DNA of 64,000 nt, from NCBI RefSeq assembly GCF_029168945.1, contig NC_083602.1, positions 48,793,442 through 48,857,441 on the forward strand, written 5' to 3'. The position numbers and the translations under genes were made by a program. Origin of the DNA: Cannabis sativa. Its lineage: Eukaryota; Streptophyta; Magnoliopsida; Rosales; Cannabaceae. Below the pieces are notes generated by a model. The model saw only the letters and a list, made by a program, of their open reading frames with translations. It had not been told where the DNA came from and did not search any database. Below are positions 10,773 through 24,999 of this stretch, piece after piece (within the stretch, counting starts at the first letter, position 1; the number at the start of each line of letters is the position of its first letter).

Positions 10773-12229
10773 GTAGACTCAATGAGTGATTTCCTTGACC
10801 GAGCCGAAGGCTTCATTAAGCTCGAAGAAGCTATTCAACGAGCAAAAGGAGAGTAAAATCCGGGCAAAGCGAAGGCTCCTTCCACTGGAACATCCGCCCA
10901 ACTTCCCCACTATTCCAACAATTCAAGTGGCAAGCGTTCAAGCAACAACCACAAGCAAGGAAACGGGAAGAAAGGAAAGTTCACCGATAAATCCAGACAG
11001 ACTCCCCGTGACCATGCCAAACACACTACATTCACTATTCTTAGTGAAGATATAGAGAGTGTGAATATGGCAACTCAGTCGTCAATTCCGTACAGGAAGC
11101 CCGGGCCCATGAAGAAAGATACCAACAAAAGGGACATGACAAAATTTTGTCGGTTCTACGGAGACTACGACCACGACACCAACGAATGTTATAATATAAA
11201 GAGGGAAATTGAATTTCTGATCAAGAAAAATAACCCGCACCTGCAGAAGTATGTCAAGACCAACCAAGGTCAAAACAACCAGGATCTGCTACCTCCACCC
11301 ATAGATGGACACTTCCAAGTCATTATTGGACGTCCGCACATCTCTGGAGATTCGGGCAAAGCTCAAGAGAGGTATGCCCGGACAGCTCAGCATGAGCAAG
11401 AAGAAGTCATCCTGGCCGTGGAAGAAAGGAAGCCCAAAGTTCCACGAGAAGGAGAGCCAACCATAACTTTCAACGATAAAGATGCTGTCAAAATTAGATT
11501 TCCGCATAATGACCCACTGGTCGTGGAAGTCTAGATAGCAAATAAAATTGTGGCTAGAACCATGATCGATAATGGAGCTTCTTCAAACATTTTGTTCAAG
11601 ACTGCTTACGAGAAGATGGGGTTCCAACTCAAGGATTTAACTCCATGCCTCCAGCCTGTCTATGGTTTCTCCGGTCAAGGAGTTGCACCTCTAGGACAAA
11701 TTCGGCTACCCCTCACTGTTGGACAAGCTCCGACGAGCATAACTATCATGGCACAGTTTCTAATATTGGATGTTCCTTCAACCTTTAACGTAATGCTTGG
11801 CCGAACAGCCATGTATGACTTAAAAGCTGTCACATCAATATTTCACTCGTTCCTGAAGTTCCCAACAAAGAATGGGGTAGGGTGTCTTAGAGGGAACCAG
11901 CAATCTGCTCGGGAATGTTACAACCTTGCAGTGGCCGAGGCTAAGAAGGAAATCTCCTCTAGCCAGAGCCAAGACAAGGTAAAAAACATTCCCAAGTAGG
12001 AAACTTCCCAATGCGAGGATGAAGATGTCGATCCTTGACTTGGGGACCCAAGCAACAATGTTGGACCTATGGAAGAATTAGAAGAGATCGAGATCGATCC
12101 AGCTATCCCGACCAGAAAGCTAAAAACTGGAAAGGGTTTGTTGCTCGAAGTAAAATCAGAGTTGATAAAATTTCTGAGAGCAAACCTAGATGTTTTTGCC
12201 TGGTCACATACCCTTCCATTATTTCACAC
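10773..12229 (+). pseudogene. Decayed Tat-lineage gag and protease
   Basis: One frame runs through the whole segment. It opens with MSDFLDRAEGFIKLEEAI (end of the gag domain), then a Lys/Asn/Ser-rich linker, a gag knuckle-like CRFYGDYDHDTNECYN, an aspartic protease start MIDNGASSNILF (Asp-x-Gly) with VMLGRTAMYD, and the beginning of the RT module, ending DVFAWSH. In-frame stops lie at 10854, 11532, 11997 and 12036, so it cannot be translated whole. Copia LTRs cut it on both sides (ends at 10772 and 12230). The rest of pol is not found downstream in this orientation. Confidence 0.85.
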
Positions 12230-13567
12230 TGTTGGGTTTTGTGCCCTAAATAAAACCCATTACAATCTGATTAGTTATCATTTTGAGAGATTTGAAGTGA
12301 TTTATGTTAACATGTATTTTTCATGCTTATGGTTTAATATATATATTTAATATATGCACAAAATCAGTTAAGTCCAGAACATATATTTATTCACAATTAC
12401 AGTATTGTCAACACAATGGAATGTGATTGTGATTATATGATTCAAAAGACTAAGTCCCTGCTTCATCAGTGTTTTGGATTTACACTGATGTGATAATCAG
12501 CGATGAAGTATACTTACACTTAGAGTAAGTGTTATGTTCTTTCCAGAACATTGGTAAAGTATACTAGTTTCGAATGTATGGAGTATACATTGGACTAGAC
12601 CGATATTGAACTTAGTCAAGATATTATAAACTTACCGTTGTATCTTTCTAAGTCAGTATCACTAGTTGATCTTAGATCAAAAGAATCTAAATCCTTATAT
12701 GCTTAGGCTCAATCTCAGGAGTACTATTCATGTTCTTTGATTTATTAGTTAAGCCTACTTTTGGGTCAGGGTGATACGTATATTTTGGGAATATGATAGT
12801 AAGACTGAGTGGGAGCGCTGAACATAAATAAGGAATCTATAGCTTCTACTGGTGTATAGAAGTCAAGTGATGATTCCCTTCGAGCTTAGCTAAATAGAAG
12901 TAAATGGATGAGCTCTTGTTTCAGTGACTATATCTTAGTTCACTAAAACATCATTTACAGGTAGCTAAGTGTTTTAAGGGGCCAAATACATTGAGGGGTG
13001 AAACGGTAAATTTATCCCTTCTCGGTGTAAATCATCTATATAAAGGATCTTTGATCAAATTAAGATTATAATAATGGTTAAATGAGATAGCGTATCTATA
13101 TCGTGGAACAAATAGAGCGCTCTATATAAGTTTGAGAGTGCAATTCCAAGTTCTAAGAGTGGATTCAACAAGGAATTAATAAGTTAGGGAATTTACTTGC
13201 TAAATTCGATTCGAATTATTGGAAGCTCAGTAATATAGGTCCATGGTCTCCATTCTAGTTGAGACCATACTTCTTGTAAGACTCAATTATTGATTTATGT
13301 TTAATCAATTATAATTCTAAACTTAGACTATGTCTAAATTGTGAATTTTCACTAAGCAGGGGCGAAATTGTAAAGAAAAGAGATTCTAGGTTTATTTATT
13401 AATTAAGAGACTCTATGTGTCTAATTAATAATTATGTTAATGATAATATTATTTGATAATCTATTTTAGTTATTAAATAATTAGTTTTGGCATTTAAATG
13501 GTTAGAATTGGAAAATTGGCGTTATTGAGAAAATAGAAATAAAAATTGTGAAAACTGCAAAATTGGC
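12230..13567 (+). mobile_element. Ty1/copia LTR (element F), 5' part
   Basis: It starts TGTTGGGTTTTGTGCCC at 12230 and matches the first 1.3 kb of the complete plus LTR at 43478-45397. It stops abruptly near 13567, where reversed copia leader DNA begins. The last 26 bp of a plus LTR reappear at 32604-32629, so the minus-strand array probably entered this LTR and about 540 bp were lost. Confidence 0.75.
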
Positions 13568-13875
13568 TTTGTCTGAAGGGATTTTGCCTATGCGCGCGCG
13601 AGTGTGCTTTCAAACCCTAATATTTTTGTTCAACTTCAAAAAATTATAACTAATTCATAAAAAATCCAAATTAGGTTCTGTAAAAGCCTAAATTTATTAT
13701 TTTTTTTGTCTACATTCCAGAAAAAATAATTTCAGATCGAAATAAAAAATATTTCAGTAACATATATTGTGATTTCTAAACTATCATCAAATAAGCACAT
13801 AAACCACATGAAACTATCCAAATCAACACAAAACATCGTTTTAATTCATATTTCATGAAAGTAAATCATTACCAT
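13568..13875 (-). mobile_element. Copia leader remnant next to LTR A1
   Basis: It matches 30428-30730 in the same orientation (CG-rich hexamers, then GTGTGCTTTCAAACCC and AT-rich leader) and leads to the primer site. The rest of this leader is deleted at the junction with element F. Confidence 0.7.
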
Positions 13876-13888
13876 GGCTCTGAGGCCA
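13876..13888 (-). promoter_or_regulatory. Variant tRNA primer-binding site (A1)
   Basis: The minus strand reads TGGCCTCAGAGCC, two bases from LTR A1, with the same TA-to-CC change as the other minus copies. Confidence 0.7.
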
Positions 13889-13890
13889 GT

Positions 13891-15740
13891 TATTGGAAAT
13901 ATTTTACCAGGATCTAGATTTACTACCATGTATGTTTTATTAACATCCTAATATGAATTCTAAAACAATGAAATAAACACATATAAAGTTTAGAAAACCT
14001 TACATTGGGTGCAACGGAATATAATGACTCCTTCCGTTCAGATCTCTAGCCCTTGATTCCTTTATGTAGCAGAACATAATCAAGATCTGAACCTGGATCT
14101 CTTTCTCTCCTTCCTTTGATGTTGATTCTCCTTCTTGTTGTTTGGAATCTCCTACAGTCTTACACACTATGATTGAGATACCACTTGATGTGTGTGGACA
14201 CTCACTCATTCACTCAAGGTTCGAAAATTTAAGAAGAAAAGAAGAGAGAAGGTGGCGGCTAGAAGATTTTCTCTGAAGGAATGAGATGCATTACCTTTTT
14301 CCTGAATCCATCACTACCTATTTATTAGTAACCACCTAGGTTTAGGTTAGATTTATTGGCATTAAAATAATAGAAAAATAAATGGTAAGTGCTTAGTGTG
14401 GCCGGCCCTAGGAATGGATAATGGGCCCACTTTGCAATATTGCCATTTTATCATTTTTCTATCTCATTTTCTCAAAAACGTCAATTTTCTAATTTAACCA
14501 CTTAAATTAATTATTTAATAACTAAAAATTAATTATTAAATAATATTGTCATTTAATATATTTATTAATTAGACATATAAAGTCTCTTAATTAACAAATA
14601 AAACCTAGAATCTCTTTTCTTACAATTTTGCCCTTGTTTAGTGAAAATTCATAAACTAGACATAGTCTAACTTTAGAATTATAATTGATTAATCAAAATC
14701 AATTAACTGAGTCTTACAAGTAGTATGGTCTCAACTAGCATGGGGACCATGGGCCTATATTTCCGAGCTTCCAATAAGTCGAACTGAATTTACCAAGTAA
14801 ATTCCCTAACTTATTAATTCCTTATTGAATCCACACTTAGAACTTGGAATTGCACTCTCAGTCATATAGAACGCTCTATATCTTCCACGATATAGATACG
14901 CTATTAGTTATCCATTGTTATAATCCTAATTTGATCAATGACCCTCTAATAGGTGATCTACATTGAATATGCACTAAGTTACCATTACACCTTCAATGTA
15001 TTTTGTCCTTAAAACACTTAGCTCCGTATAAATGATATTTCAGCAAAGTGAAATGAGATCTCCACCATTTATCTCTGTTTAGCCAAGCTCGAAGGATATC
15101 ATCGTTTCACTTCTAAATTCTTATAGAAGTTATAGACTCCATATTTATGTTAGCACTCCCACTCAATTATACTATCATGTTCCCAAAATGTACGTATCAC
15201 CCTGACCCAAAAGTAGGCTTAACTAACAAATCAAAGAACATGTATAATACTCTTGAGATCAAACCTAATCAAATCAAGATTAAGATCATTTGATCTAGGA
15301 TAAACGGGTGATATTGAATTGAATAGATATTACGGTAAATTTAAATATATCTAATCAAAGTTCAATATCGGTCTCTTCCGATGTATACTCCATACATACG
15401 ATACTTATAAACTTTGCCAATGCCCTGGAAAGGACATACCACTTATCCAAGGTGTAAGAATACCTATCGCTGATTATACCATGCCAATCTAAATCCAGTG
15501 TTCTGACAAATCAGGGAATAAACTTTCGAACATATAATTAAGATTATATTCCACTGTGCTGACAACAATATAATCATTAACGAATTCATATGTTTTGGAC
15601 TTAAATAGAATTCATACATTATATATAATCATGAAATAAATCATGTGAACCATGCAACATTAAATGTTATTTTTGATCTTTATTAATAAGTAAATCTGAT
15701 TATATTGAAATGGGTCTTATTTAGGGCACAAAACCCAACA
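13891..15740 (-). mobile_element. Ty1/copia LTR A1
   Basis: It is 1850 bp. On the minus strand it begins TGTTGGGTTTTGTGCCC at 15740; the other end reads TTTCCAATA, slightly decayed from CCAACA. It closely resembles LTR A2 (30746-32603). It has a primer site on its left and a purine tract (minus AAGTGGGAGTT, 15741-15751) on its right. It therefore serves as the 3' LTR of the internal region to its right and as the 5' LTR of the remnant on its left. Confidence 0.8.
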
Positions 15741-18700
15741 AACTCCCACTTGCGCTAATATAAAACAAAATGTGCATTTCAAAAAATCTCAAGACCTTGA
15801 TATACAAATCAAGTGTTGTAGTAGTATACTTCTCATAATAGGATCTGACAGGTTGAATTCAGCACAACCTTTTCTCCACCATTACTCTTCCTTAATCACA
15901 AAATCCTTGATATTGTGAAATTCCTCTCTCTATATGTCTACTCTCCTGGGATACTGGATTCTATACTTTTGGCAACTACTTTTTGGACATTCAGGAAGTG
16001 ACACTAGTAGTTAAGACAAGTTGGAACGGTGCCACAAATGTATAGAACTTTCCTTAGACTGAATAAGTACCTTTCCTGCAACTTTAACATTCAGTCTCTC
16101 TTTGGTAGACCTAGAGACTTCAGATAGGTTCTTACACTTCTCCAAAATCACTATTCCACCCCCAGGGTAACCACCATCTTATCAGAAAGATTTACTAGCA
16201 CAAAGGCAAATTTCGAAATCTGATATGGTGTAGTCTAAGAGTTTTAAACACACCCTTATAGACTAACATATAGTTCCTCTTCTAAATCTTAAGATTTACT
16301 TGATTGTCTTCCAATGTTATTCTCCTGGATTAATCTGATACCTACTCATTACTCCCACTCAACAGCAGGTGTCTGGTCTAAGGCATACAAAAAGCATATC
16401 TAAGACCTCTCACTGTTGATTTAAGAAATTCTTTCATGGCTTTATCTTTTCTGGAATAGTTGAGACTTTTCCTTAGATAAATAAAATCTATGTCTAAGAA
16501 GTTGTGAAGCTTCTATAGATTTCCATTAGAAAGAAAATGCTTCAGCATCTTACTAAAGTAAGTTGCTTGCGTTAGAGTAAGTAATTACCAGGTATACCAC
16601 AAGCCATAGGTTTAGATAAACTCAAACCTATAATACTAGGAACAGGAAGTCTTGTTAAGTCCATTGAATAGACTTATACACGAAAATTTCCTTTCTTGTC
16701 CTTGTAATAGAAAACTTTAGGTTATTCCATGTGAATGGATCAAACCATAGTTCTCTTGGCTTTTCTTCTTAGTTTCTTATCTTGACAATCAATTACTTGT
16801 TTAAACTTACAATGGATTTTAATCACTAGTGTCTTCCAAGTCATAAGAAGGTGAGTTCCTAGAAACCCTCCCACTACGAGAAGGTACCGTGAATTATGTC
16901 TAAGAAAACTAAATGGTATTGACCTCTTCGGTTTTGTCAAGACAACAGAGGCAGTGGGATCATCATATGTCAAATAAGATGATAGAACACTTTTGGAATC
17001 AAGAAAAAATATCTCCTTTATTTATTACTTTATTTTTAGACTTAGTCATTTTTCTTATAAAAGTTGTAGTTGTTTAAACAAACACTTTCTCATCTATTGA
17101 CTATGATATGTTCCACCCCTAATCACTTAGAATAGCTAACAAACATGAAAACCATGGTTAACAGTTCTAGCTTTTCTTAAGATTTCGATTAGGTCATCCA
17201 TGAATCTAATAATGGTTTACACTAAGTACCCAACCATTGCATCATTTTGAAATTGTATTACCATAGAAGGACTTAGGCAATGACTAGTAACTAATCAATA
17301 TGCAACTTGAATTTCTGGGGAGGTAAGTTTGGATATAATTCAAAATCAACTTAATGATCTTTGAACTGCATATCTACTAACTATTTCTCCACCCCTATCA
17401 GTTCGCAAGATCTTTAACTACTTACCTTAATGGTTTATCACCATTGCTAGAAATTCATGAAATTTTTCAAACATTTCAAATTTCTTTTGCATAAGGTAAT
17501 ATCTAGAGTAATCGTTTTAAGATCACAACGAAAAACTCATATCCACCCCTGAATGTACATCCATCTGCGAATGAGATGAACTACTCTCAGTGGATATAGG
17601 CATATTAACTCTTTGCAGAGATTGACCTTGTCAAAACCACTATGAACAAGATACAAAAGCCATAGATTAAAAAAAATGTGGTTGTGTCTTTTGATGACTT
17701 AGGTTTAGTTACATGAAATTTCCTTTTATGTCCTTGTAATAGAAAACTTTAGGTTATTCCATGTGAATGGATTAAACCATAGTTCTATTGGCTTTTCTTC
17801 TTAGTTTCTTATCTTGACAATCCATTACTTGTTTAAACTTACAATGGATTTAATCACTAGTGTCTTCCAAGTCATAAGAAGGTGAGTTCCTAGAAACTCT
17901 CCCACTTCGACAAGGTACCGTGAATTATGTCTAAGAAAACTAAATGGTATTGATCTCTTCGCTTGTGACAAGACAATAGAGGCAGTGGGATCATCATATG
18001 TCAAATAAGATGATAGAACATTTTTGGAATCAAGAAATAAATATCTCCTTTATTTGCTACTTTATTTTCAGACTTAGTCATTTTCTTAGAAAAGTAGTAT
18101 TTGTTTAAACAAACACTTTTTTATCTATTGACTATGGGATGGTCCACCCCTAATCACTTAGAATAGCTAACAAGCATGCAAACCATGGTTAACAGTTCTA
18201 GCTTTTCTTAAGATTTTGATTAGGTCATCCATGAATCTAGTAATGATTTTCATTAAGTATACAACCATTACATCATTCTGAAATTGTATTACCATAGAAG
18301 GTCTTAGGCAACAACCAGTAACTAATCATCAATATGCAACTCGAAATTTTTGGGGAGGTAAGTTTGGATATAATTCAAAAATCAATTTAATGATCTTTGA
18401 ACTGCATATCATCTAACTATTTCTCCACCCCTATTAGTTCGCAAGATCTTTAACCACTTACCTTAATGGTTTTTCACCATTGCAAGAAATTAATAAAAAT
18501 TTTCAAACATTTCAGATTTCTTTGCATAAGGTATAATCTAGAGTTATCGTTTTAAGAATACAACGAAAAACTCATATCCACCCCTGAATGTACATCCATC
18601 TGCGAATGAGATGAACTACTTTCAGTGAATATAGTTATATTAACTCTTTGCAGAGATTGACCTTGTCAAAACCACTATGAACAAGATACAAAAGCCATAG

Positions 18701-18800
18701 ATTAAAAAAAATGTGGTTGTGTCTTTTGATGACTTAGGTTTAGTTACATGAAAGAGTTCTTAGAATAGTGTAAGTGGATCCTGGTCACAGAATATTAAAC
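15741..18800 (-). pseudogene. Degenerate Ty1/copia pol (integrase, RT, RNase H remnants)
   Basis: The minus strand retains pieces of copia pol in the usual order. GGYEFF is at about 17550 and MQKKFEMFEKFHEF at 17452-17493 (integrase). LRTDRGGE is near 17385-17415 (integrase Asp region). DEKVFV lies before the RT near 17090. A strong RNase H match, LRPDTC then VGVMSRYQINPG, is at about 16300-16390 and close to the purine tract. Frames shift and stop repeatedly, so no protein can be made. The integrase part is present twice because of a tandem duplication. Copia rather than gypsy order (integrase before RT) is clear. Confidence 0.8.
16687..18753. repeat. 1.03-kb tandem duplication in copia pol
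   Basis: Segment 16687-17718 is repeated as 17719-18753. Both begin near TTTCCTTT(C/T)ATGTCC and end TTTAGTTACATGAAA, with few differences and small indels. The duplicated part covers the integrase and its C-terminal region. Confidence 0.85.
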
Positions 18801-21432
18801 TCAAATTCCATACAGTTTGAAACCAATGATAGAAGATGGATATTAAACACTTGTGAAAGTGTAACTGTATTGTATCCTGGAATTAGAAATATAAGAAAAT
18901 TTTTGTTTGGAATCTAAAATTAAAGCCAAAGACTTAAATTTATACCAAATATAATGAGTAATTCTTTCTTGGACCATCACTACTAATTTAAACTCTAAGT
19001 CAGATTTGCCCATACAAGTAGGAGATTTCAAAGATTGAGGACTTATATCATTGTGGAATAGAATTTCGGGATTATAATCATATGTGTCATTTATTTTCTG
19101 AAGAGAAAAAATAGAATGACATGAAATGATATATAGACCATTCATCCAATGATATGTTATTGAGCTAATTCGAAATGAATAAGCTAGGAGGAATTAGGAT
19201 AATTTCGTTTATAAATAAGAATCCAACGATGCTTCGATTAGCGAGAGTCAAAGTAATCTTATTTATACAATCTTCTTGTTTCATATTGTAAAAATACTAG
19301 TCTAAGGTGTCATCAATTGATGAACAGCTAGATGTTGCATATACAATATTTATCTTTCGAGATCTAACACTATTATAAATGTCTAATGGTGAAAATCCAT
19401 TAGGGATTTATCTCATTAGATAAACAAACCAAGTTAGACCAACAATGAAGATTCGAAATTAAACTACAACTTAATAACAGAAAATAGCATGGTTCAATAT
19501 AAATTCATACACAATTCAGAAATTATTAAACATATAGCAAGTAGGAATGGCAAGTGAAAATACTAAAACATACAATCCTAAATAATTTCCAAGGTTTTCA
19601 ACAAACTGATATCAGTGTCCCGTTTAGGCAAGAGTCAAAGCTACCATCCATTGAATAGAGTTGTCAGCTCATCTAAAATGTTAAACATTCTAGCAACCTT
19701 TTATTCGATCAAGATTGGAATCCAGCATTGTCCCGTTTAGGCGAGAGTCAAGGCTATTCTGTCTTATGAGCTTCTACCATTGTTTCATATTTTGCAAGTC
19801 AAATACAGTCGCCACTATTAGGGTGATCCATACCATATAAAACACTTACAAAGCAACTTATCTTTTGAGATTAAACGGTGCGAACTTGCTAATGAACGTT
19901 CCTCCATTAGGGAGGATTACTCACCAAAACAAACGCTATGTAAAACCAACAATGGAGATCGAATATCTTAATAATAAAGCTCATTCTTTAAAATGTATTT
20001 TCATTATTATTTATAATAAAATATATTCATTAAATATCGAATTTAGAATTAAAATTCTAAATTAGAATTTAATTTAATATTTATAAAATTATACTTAGAT
20101 GGTGATTGAAATAAATTGAATTATTCCCATCTCAGTAGTAATTTTGATATATAAATATCAAGAAAATTATTTAAGTTGTATTAATTTAAATTAATTTGCA
20201 ACTCAAAATAAATTTTCATGAGAATATATTTATTGTATTTTGAAAAAGAAAGTATAAAAAACTTTATATTTTCGAAATACTTAAATAATAATTACTTAGA
20301 AAAATACTTCAAGCAAAAATATCACCTATCTAGATTTTCCTTTGACTAATTAATTCAATTTCTAATAATATACTTTAATTCATTTATTTTAAATTAATCA
20401 ATAAATGAAAAAATCATTGATTTAAGTTGGTCCAAGAATTAATTAAAATAAATAATTAATTTACAACTTAATCTATTTTTCAAGATAAATTCAAAATCAT
20501 CTTGCATTATGAAATGCAATTTCGAAAATTGATTAATAAAATAAAGAAAATATATATATATGTTGAAAATTATTTAAATTTAAGTTGAAAAAATAAATTT
20601 CAACTAAAAATAATTTTCTATTTAATTAAGTGTCATGAAAAAGAAATATTTAAGTATCATGATGCAAATAAACTTAGATATTTAATTTTCAATTTAATTA
20701 AATGTATTAAATTCAAGAAATAAATAATTAAGTGTAGAGAAGGCTTAATTATTAATCTCTAGTTTAATACTAGGAAAAAATATACTTAAAATAAATTGTA
20801 CCAAAATTAATTAATTTCACAATGTATAATATTTTCCCATTTAATATTAGAAATAATAAGTAGTCTAGAAATAACTATCTAGAAAATATCTTATTTGACT
20901 AAGTATCTTTTCCACAAAATTTGAAAAAAATATCTTTTTAAGTTGTATTAGAAAAAATCTAGAACTTAAATATTTTCAAATTTAAATTTAATTAAATATC
21001 TAAAATTAAGTTGTAACCACTTAATTTGAAAATATTCCATTTTAAGTTAATATTTGAAAAAATATCAACTTAAAAAAAATATCTAAAAAATCTCAATAAC
21101 CAATTCCTAAAATTCCTCAACTTAATTTTAAAATTTTAAATCTAAAAGATATTCAAATTTAAGTTGATTAGTTAGAGATAACTAAATATCAACTTAAATA
21201 GGAATATTTAATGAAAAATTTAAATTAAGCTTCAGAAAGAATCTAGATGGTTATAATTCTATATTTAATTAAATACAAGAAAATACATATAGTTTAGCTT
21301 AGAATAAAATTCTTTAAACTATGGTTTTCTTAAATTAACTTCAAAATAAATGAAATTAATTATGTTGCTAATCAATTTTATTAGGTTAAACTAATTTAAT
21401 TAACCTAGTACAGTTATTCAAATCAGGCAAAT

Positions 21433-21524
21433 GGGCCTTCACAATTGGGGTAGTTCATGTGAGGGGGTGCTGGGTTCAGTATGTCGTACCCACTACTATG
21501 GCTCCCAACTCTCACACAAGGCCC
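21433..21524 (-). repeat. Conserved GC-richer block bounded by GGGCCTT/AAGGCCC
   Basis: A 92-bp block in otherwise AT-rich sequence, present at near-constant length in four copia copies (also 26470-26562, 34189-34281, 47135-47225). Its ends GGGCCTT and AAGGCCC are complementary, so an RNA could close into a stem. It includes the shared stretch TATGTCGTACCCAC. Confidence 0.7.
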
Positions 21525-22660
21525 AAAAGAGAGGAATTAACCTTAAAATGAACAACTGTTATTAATTGAATAGGCCCAAAAACTAAATGGGCCTAAATAA
21601 AATCTATCAAAAACTATGATATTTTATTTAGCAACAACAACCTATATGCATCTATAACAAAATTAAACATATAGGCTCACACAGGCACACATTTGGATGG
21701 ATCCTATCATGTTGCTAGGTCATACACAGATGAAAGAAGATTGTAAAATTTACCTGTTACAAATTATTTACTTGACCAATGGAACCATGAGTTAAAATCA
21801 GATCATTGGATCTGTCAACAAGTTAACCATGGCTATTTGCAATCAAGCAATAATAGGTTTTATAAAACTTACAAACAAGCTAAAATGCATACTCCTGCAA
21901 CAAGGTTAGCTGGATAGTTGGATGTAGGATTTATTTAATTTTAAATAATTAAATTTCGAAAAATAATTAAATAAAAAAGTATTTATTTTCGAAAAAAAAT
22001 AATATAATAAAATATATATATTTTTTGAAATTAATAAAATAATATTTAAAATTAAACCTACAATTTTGAAAAATTAGGTTTCAACTAACCTAAATATCAT
22101 TTCAAAATTTTCTAACTACTTTTAAAAATTTAATGTTATTTTATAAATTAAATATTCAATAAAAATTAAAAAGATAAATAAATATCTTTTTCAGATTTTA
22201 TGATTTAATTTAAATAAATAAATATCTTACTTCTATTTAAAATTACATGATTATAGTTATCTTATTTTAAATTTAAACAAGGTCAAATTATTTAAAAAAA
22301 AATAATTTAAAATTTAAATTCTGACCTTAAATTTAAAAATAAGATAAGATATAATCAAATTTAAAAATAAGATAGATAATTAAGCAAAAAAGATAGATAT
22401 TTACTATTTTCAAATTCAAATTACACTAATATCATGAATTAATTACAAAAAATTAATTAATTTAATTATGATATTTAGAATTGAATTAGGAATAGTAAAT
22501 GTCTAAATACAAAACTACACAAAAAATCGGAAGTTAATTCAATGAAATAGCATGAAAAAACGAAGAAAAACGAAAAAAAATGCATGCAGTACGGACGGTA
22601 TGAAATGCATACCATCCTAGGCATGCACACGGGCGGAATGGGTTGAAAGACACGCCCACG

Positions 22661-22678
22661 GATGCTGCTAGCAGCATC
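22661..22678. repeat. 18-bp palindrome in copia leader (copy B)
   Basis: GATGCTGCTAGCAGCATC is a perfect palindrome in the same place as AGGCTGCATGCAGCCT of other copies, but with both arms changed together. Confidence 0.75.
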
Positions 22679-23065
22679 TACGCGCGCGTAGCCCAGCCCC
22701 AGGCTTACACGGTGCCTTCAGACCGACAAATCTCGGACAAGTGGCTGTCCGAACCCGCACACGACCGAGAAACAAGGGATTCTCGCGCCGCGTGGGTGAG
22801 TGATGTCACCTGATATTTTTCGAAACTTCAAAAAATCATAACTAATTCAAATTAAATCGAAATTGAGTTCTGTAAAAAAAGTAAATTGCTTAATTTTTTC
22901 CAAGCTATCCAATAAAAATAATTCCAGAAACAGATATTCAATTATTTTTTACGAAAATTCACAAACATCAATCAATGATCAAACAACACTTAAAACAACA
23001 TGATACCATCCAAAACATCAAACAAATCGTAAGTCCAAATTTCTTGCAAGCAAATCAATTACCAT

Positions 23066-23078
23066 GGCTCTGAGGCCA
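23066..23078 (-). promoter_or_regulatory. Variant tRNA primer-binding site (B)
   Basis: The minus strand reads TGGCCTCAGAGCC, two bases from LTR B. Confidence 0.7.
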
Positions 23079-23080
23079 GT

Positions 23081-24999
23081 TGTTGAAAATTATTTTACTA
23101 GGATCTTAGATCTACTCACAAGTATGTTGATTAACACTCTAAATATGAACTTCTAAAACGATTATGAAATAAACACATATAAAGTATTAGAAACCTTACA
23201 ATGTGTGCAGCGGAATTAAATGTCTCCTTCCGTTCAGATCTCTAACCCTTGTATCCTTTCTCTCGTAGAGTATTATCAAGATCTGAACCTGGATCTCTTT
23301 CTCTCCTTTTTTAGTGTTGAAACTCCATCTTGTTGAATGTCTTTCTTCACGATCTTCCTCACTATGATTGAGGTATCACTCGCTGTGTGTGGGCACTACT
23401 CTAAACACTAAGTGGTTCGAAATTTCAAGGAAGAAGAAGAGCAAGGAGTGGCGGCTAGGGTTTAGAAAGAGAAGGCTCAGGTTTTCCTCTGAAGGACAAG
23501 TGTGAAAGTTAAGTGTAAATTTCCTGAAGCCTTCACTATCTATTTATAGCATTCCACTAGGGTTAGGTTTGAATTATTTGGCATTAAAATAATGAAAATA
23601 TCAGATGAAAAACCCTACAAAAGTTGCCGGCCCTAGGCAATGTGGATTTGGGCCTCACTTTTTGCAATTTTGCAGTTTTATCATTTTTGCATCTCATTTT
23701 CTCAAAAACGCCAATTTTCAAATTCAACCATTTATTAGGTTGAATTTGAAAATTGGATATCTCAATCATATTTCATAACTATAAATAATTATTAAATAAT
23801 ATTGTCATTTACCATATTTATTAATTGAACTATACAAAGTATCATAATTAACAAATATGCCCCTAAAACTCTTTCTTTACAATTTCGCCCTTACTTAGTG
23901 AAAAATTCACAAATAGACATAGTCTAATTTGAGAATTATAATTGATTAATCAAAACCAATTATATGAGTCTTACAAGCAATATTATCTCAACTAGTGGGG
24001 GGGGACCATGGGTCTATATAACCGAGCTTCCAATAAGCAGATCAAGAATTTATAACCTAAATTCACTGACTTATTAATTCTTCGTTGAATCCACACATAG
24101 AACTTAGAATTGCACTCTCAGTATATAGAATGCTCTATATGTTCCACCATATAGACACATCATTAGTTATCCATTGTTATAATCCTAATGTGATCAATAA
24201 TCCTCTATATGAATGATCTACACTGTAAAGGGATTAGATTATCGTTACACCCTACAATGTATTTTATCCTTAAAACACTTAACCCCGTATAAATGATATT
24301 TCAGCTTATGTGAAATGAGTACTCCACCATTTATTTTTGTTTGGTCAAGCTCGAAAGAGATCATCCTTTACTTACTATTCGCCAGATAGAAGCTATAGAT
24401 TCCATGTTTATGTTAGCGCTCCCACTCAATTGCACTACCGTGTTCCCAAAATGTACGTATCACCCTGACCCAAAAGTAGGCTTAACTAACAAATCAAAGA
24501 ACACAAATAGCCTCTTAAGATTGAGCCTAATCATAACAAGATTAAGATAATTTGATCTAGGATCAACTAGGTGATATTGACTTGAATAGATATTACGGTA
24601 AGTTTAATAAATCTAAGTCAAAGTTCAATATCGGTCCCTTCCGATGCGTACTCCATGCATCCAACCTGAGCTTTACTTTAACTAATGCTCTGGAAAGAAC
24701 ATAGCATTTCTCCAAATGCAAGTAAACTCTGTTGTAGATTATCATATCAGTAAAACCCTGTGTCTGATAAATCTAGGAAACTTTATTCACATAGTCATGT
24801 TTACTTTCCAAAGTGTTGACGACACAATAAACATGATCAAGTATGTGAAAAGGGTTTCAGATGAATTCATACATTAGGTACATATAATCATGACATAAAT
24901 CATGTGAACCATGCAACATTAAATGTTATTTCTGATCTATATTAATAAGTAAATGTGAATATATTGAAATGAGTTTTATTTAGGGCATAAAACCCAACA
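23081..24999 (-). mobile_element. Ty1/copia LTR B
   Basis: It is 1919 bp, with minus-strand start TGTTGGGTTTTATGCCC at 24999. It belongs to a different subfamily from A1 and A2: its primer-side end reads ACGATTATGAAATAAA where the A type has AACAATGAAATAAA. It closely resembles M1. It has a primer site on the left. On the right it meets CGCCACCATTAGGG directly, with no clear polypurine tract. Confidence 0.8.

Larger units (their letters stand above)
18801..23065 (-). mobile_element. Copia internal region, noncoding leader and gag-position DNA
   Basis: This AT-rich stretch has no supported protein. A 100-residue minus frame at 18843-19145 matches nothing I recognise. It includes a GTCCCGTTTAGGC motif repeated near 19618 and 19733, the motif CGCCACTATTAGGG at about 19811, the conserved block at 21433-21524 and a GC-rich island at 22590-22800. 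Confidence 0.65.
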
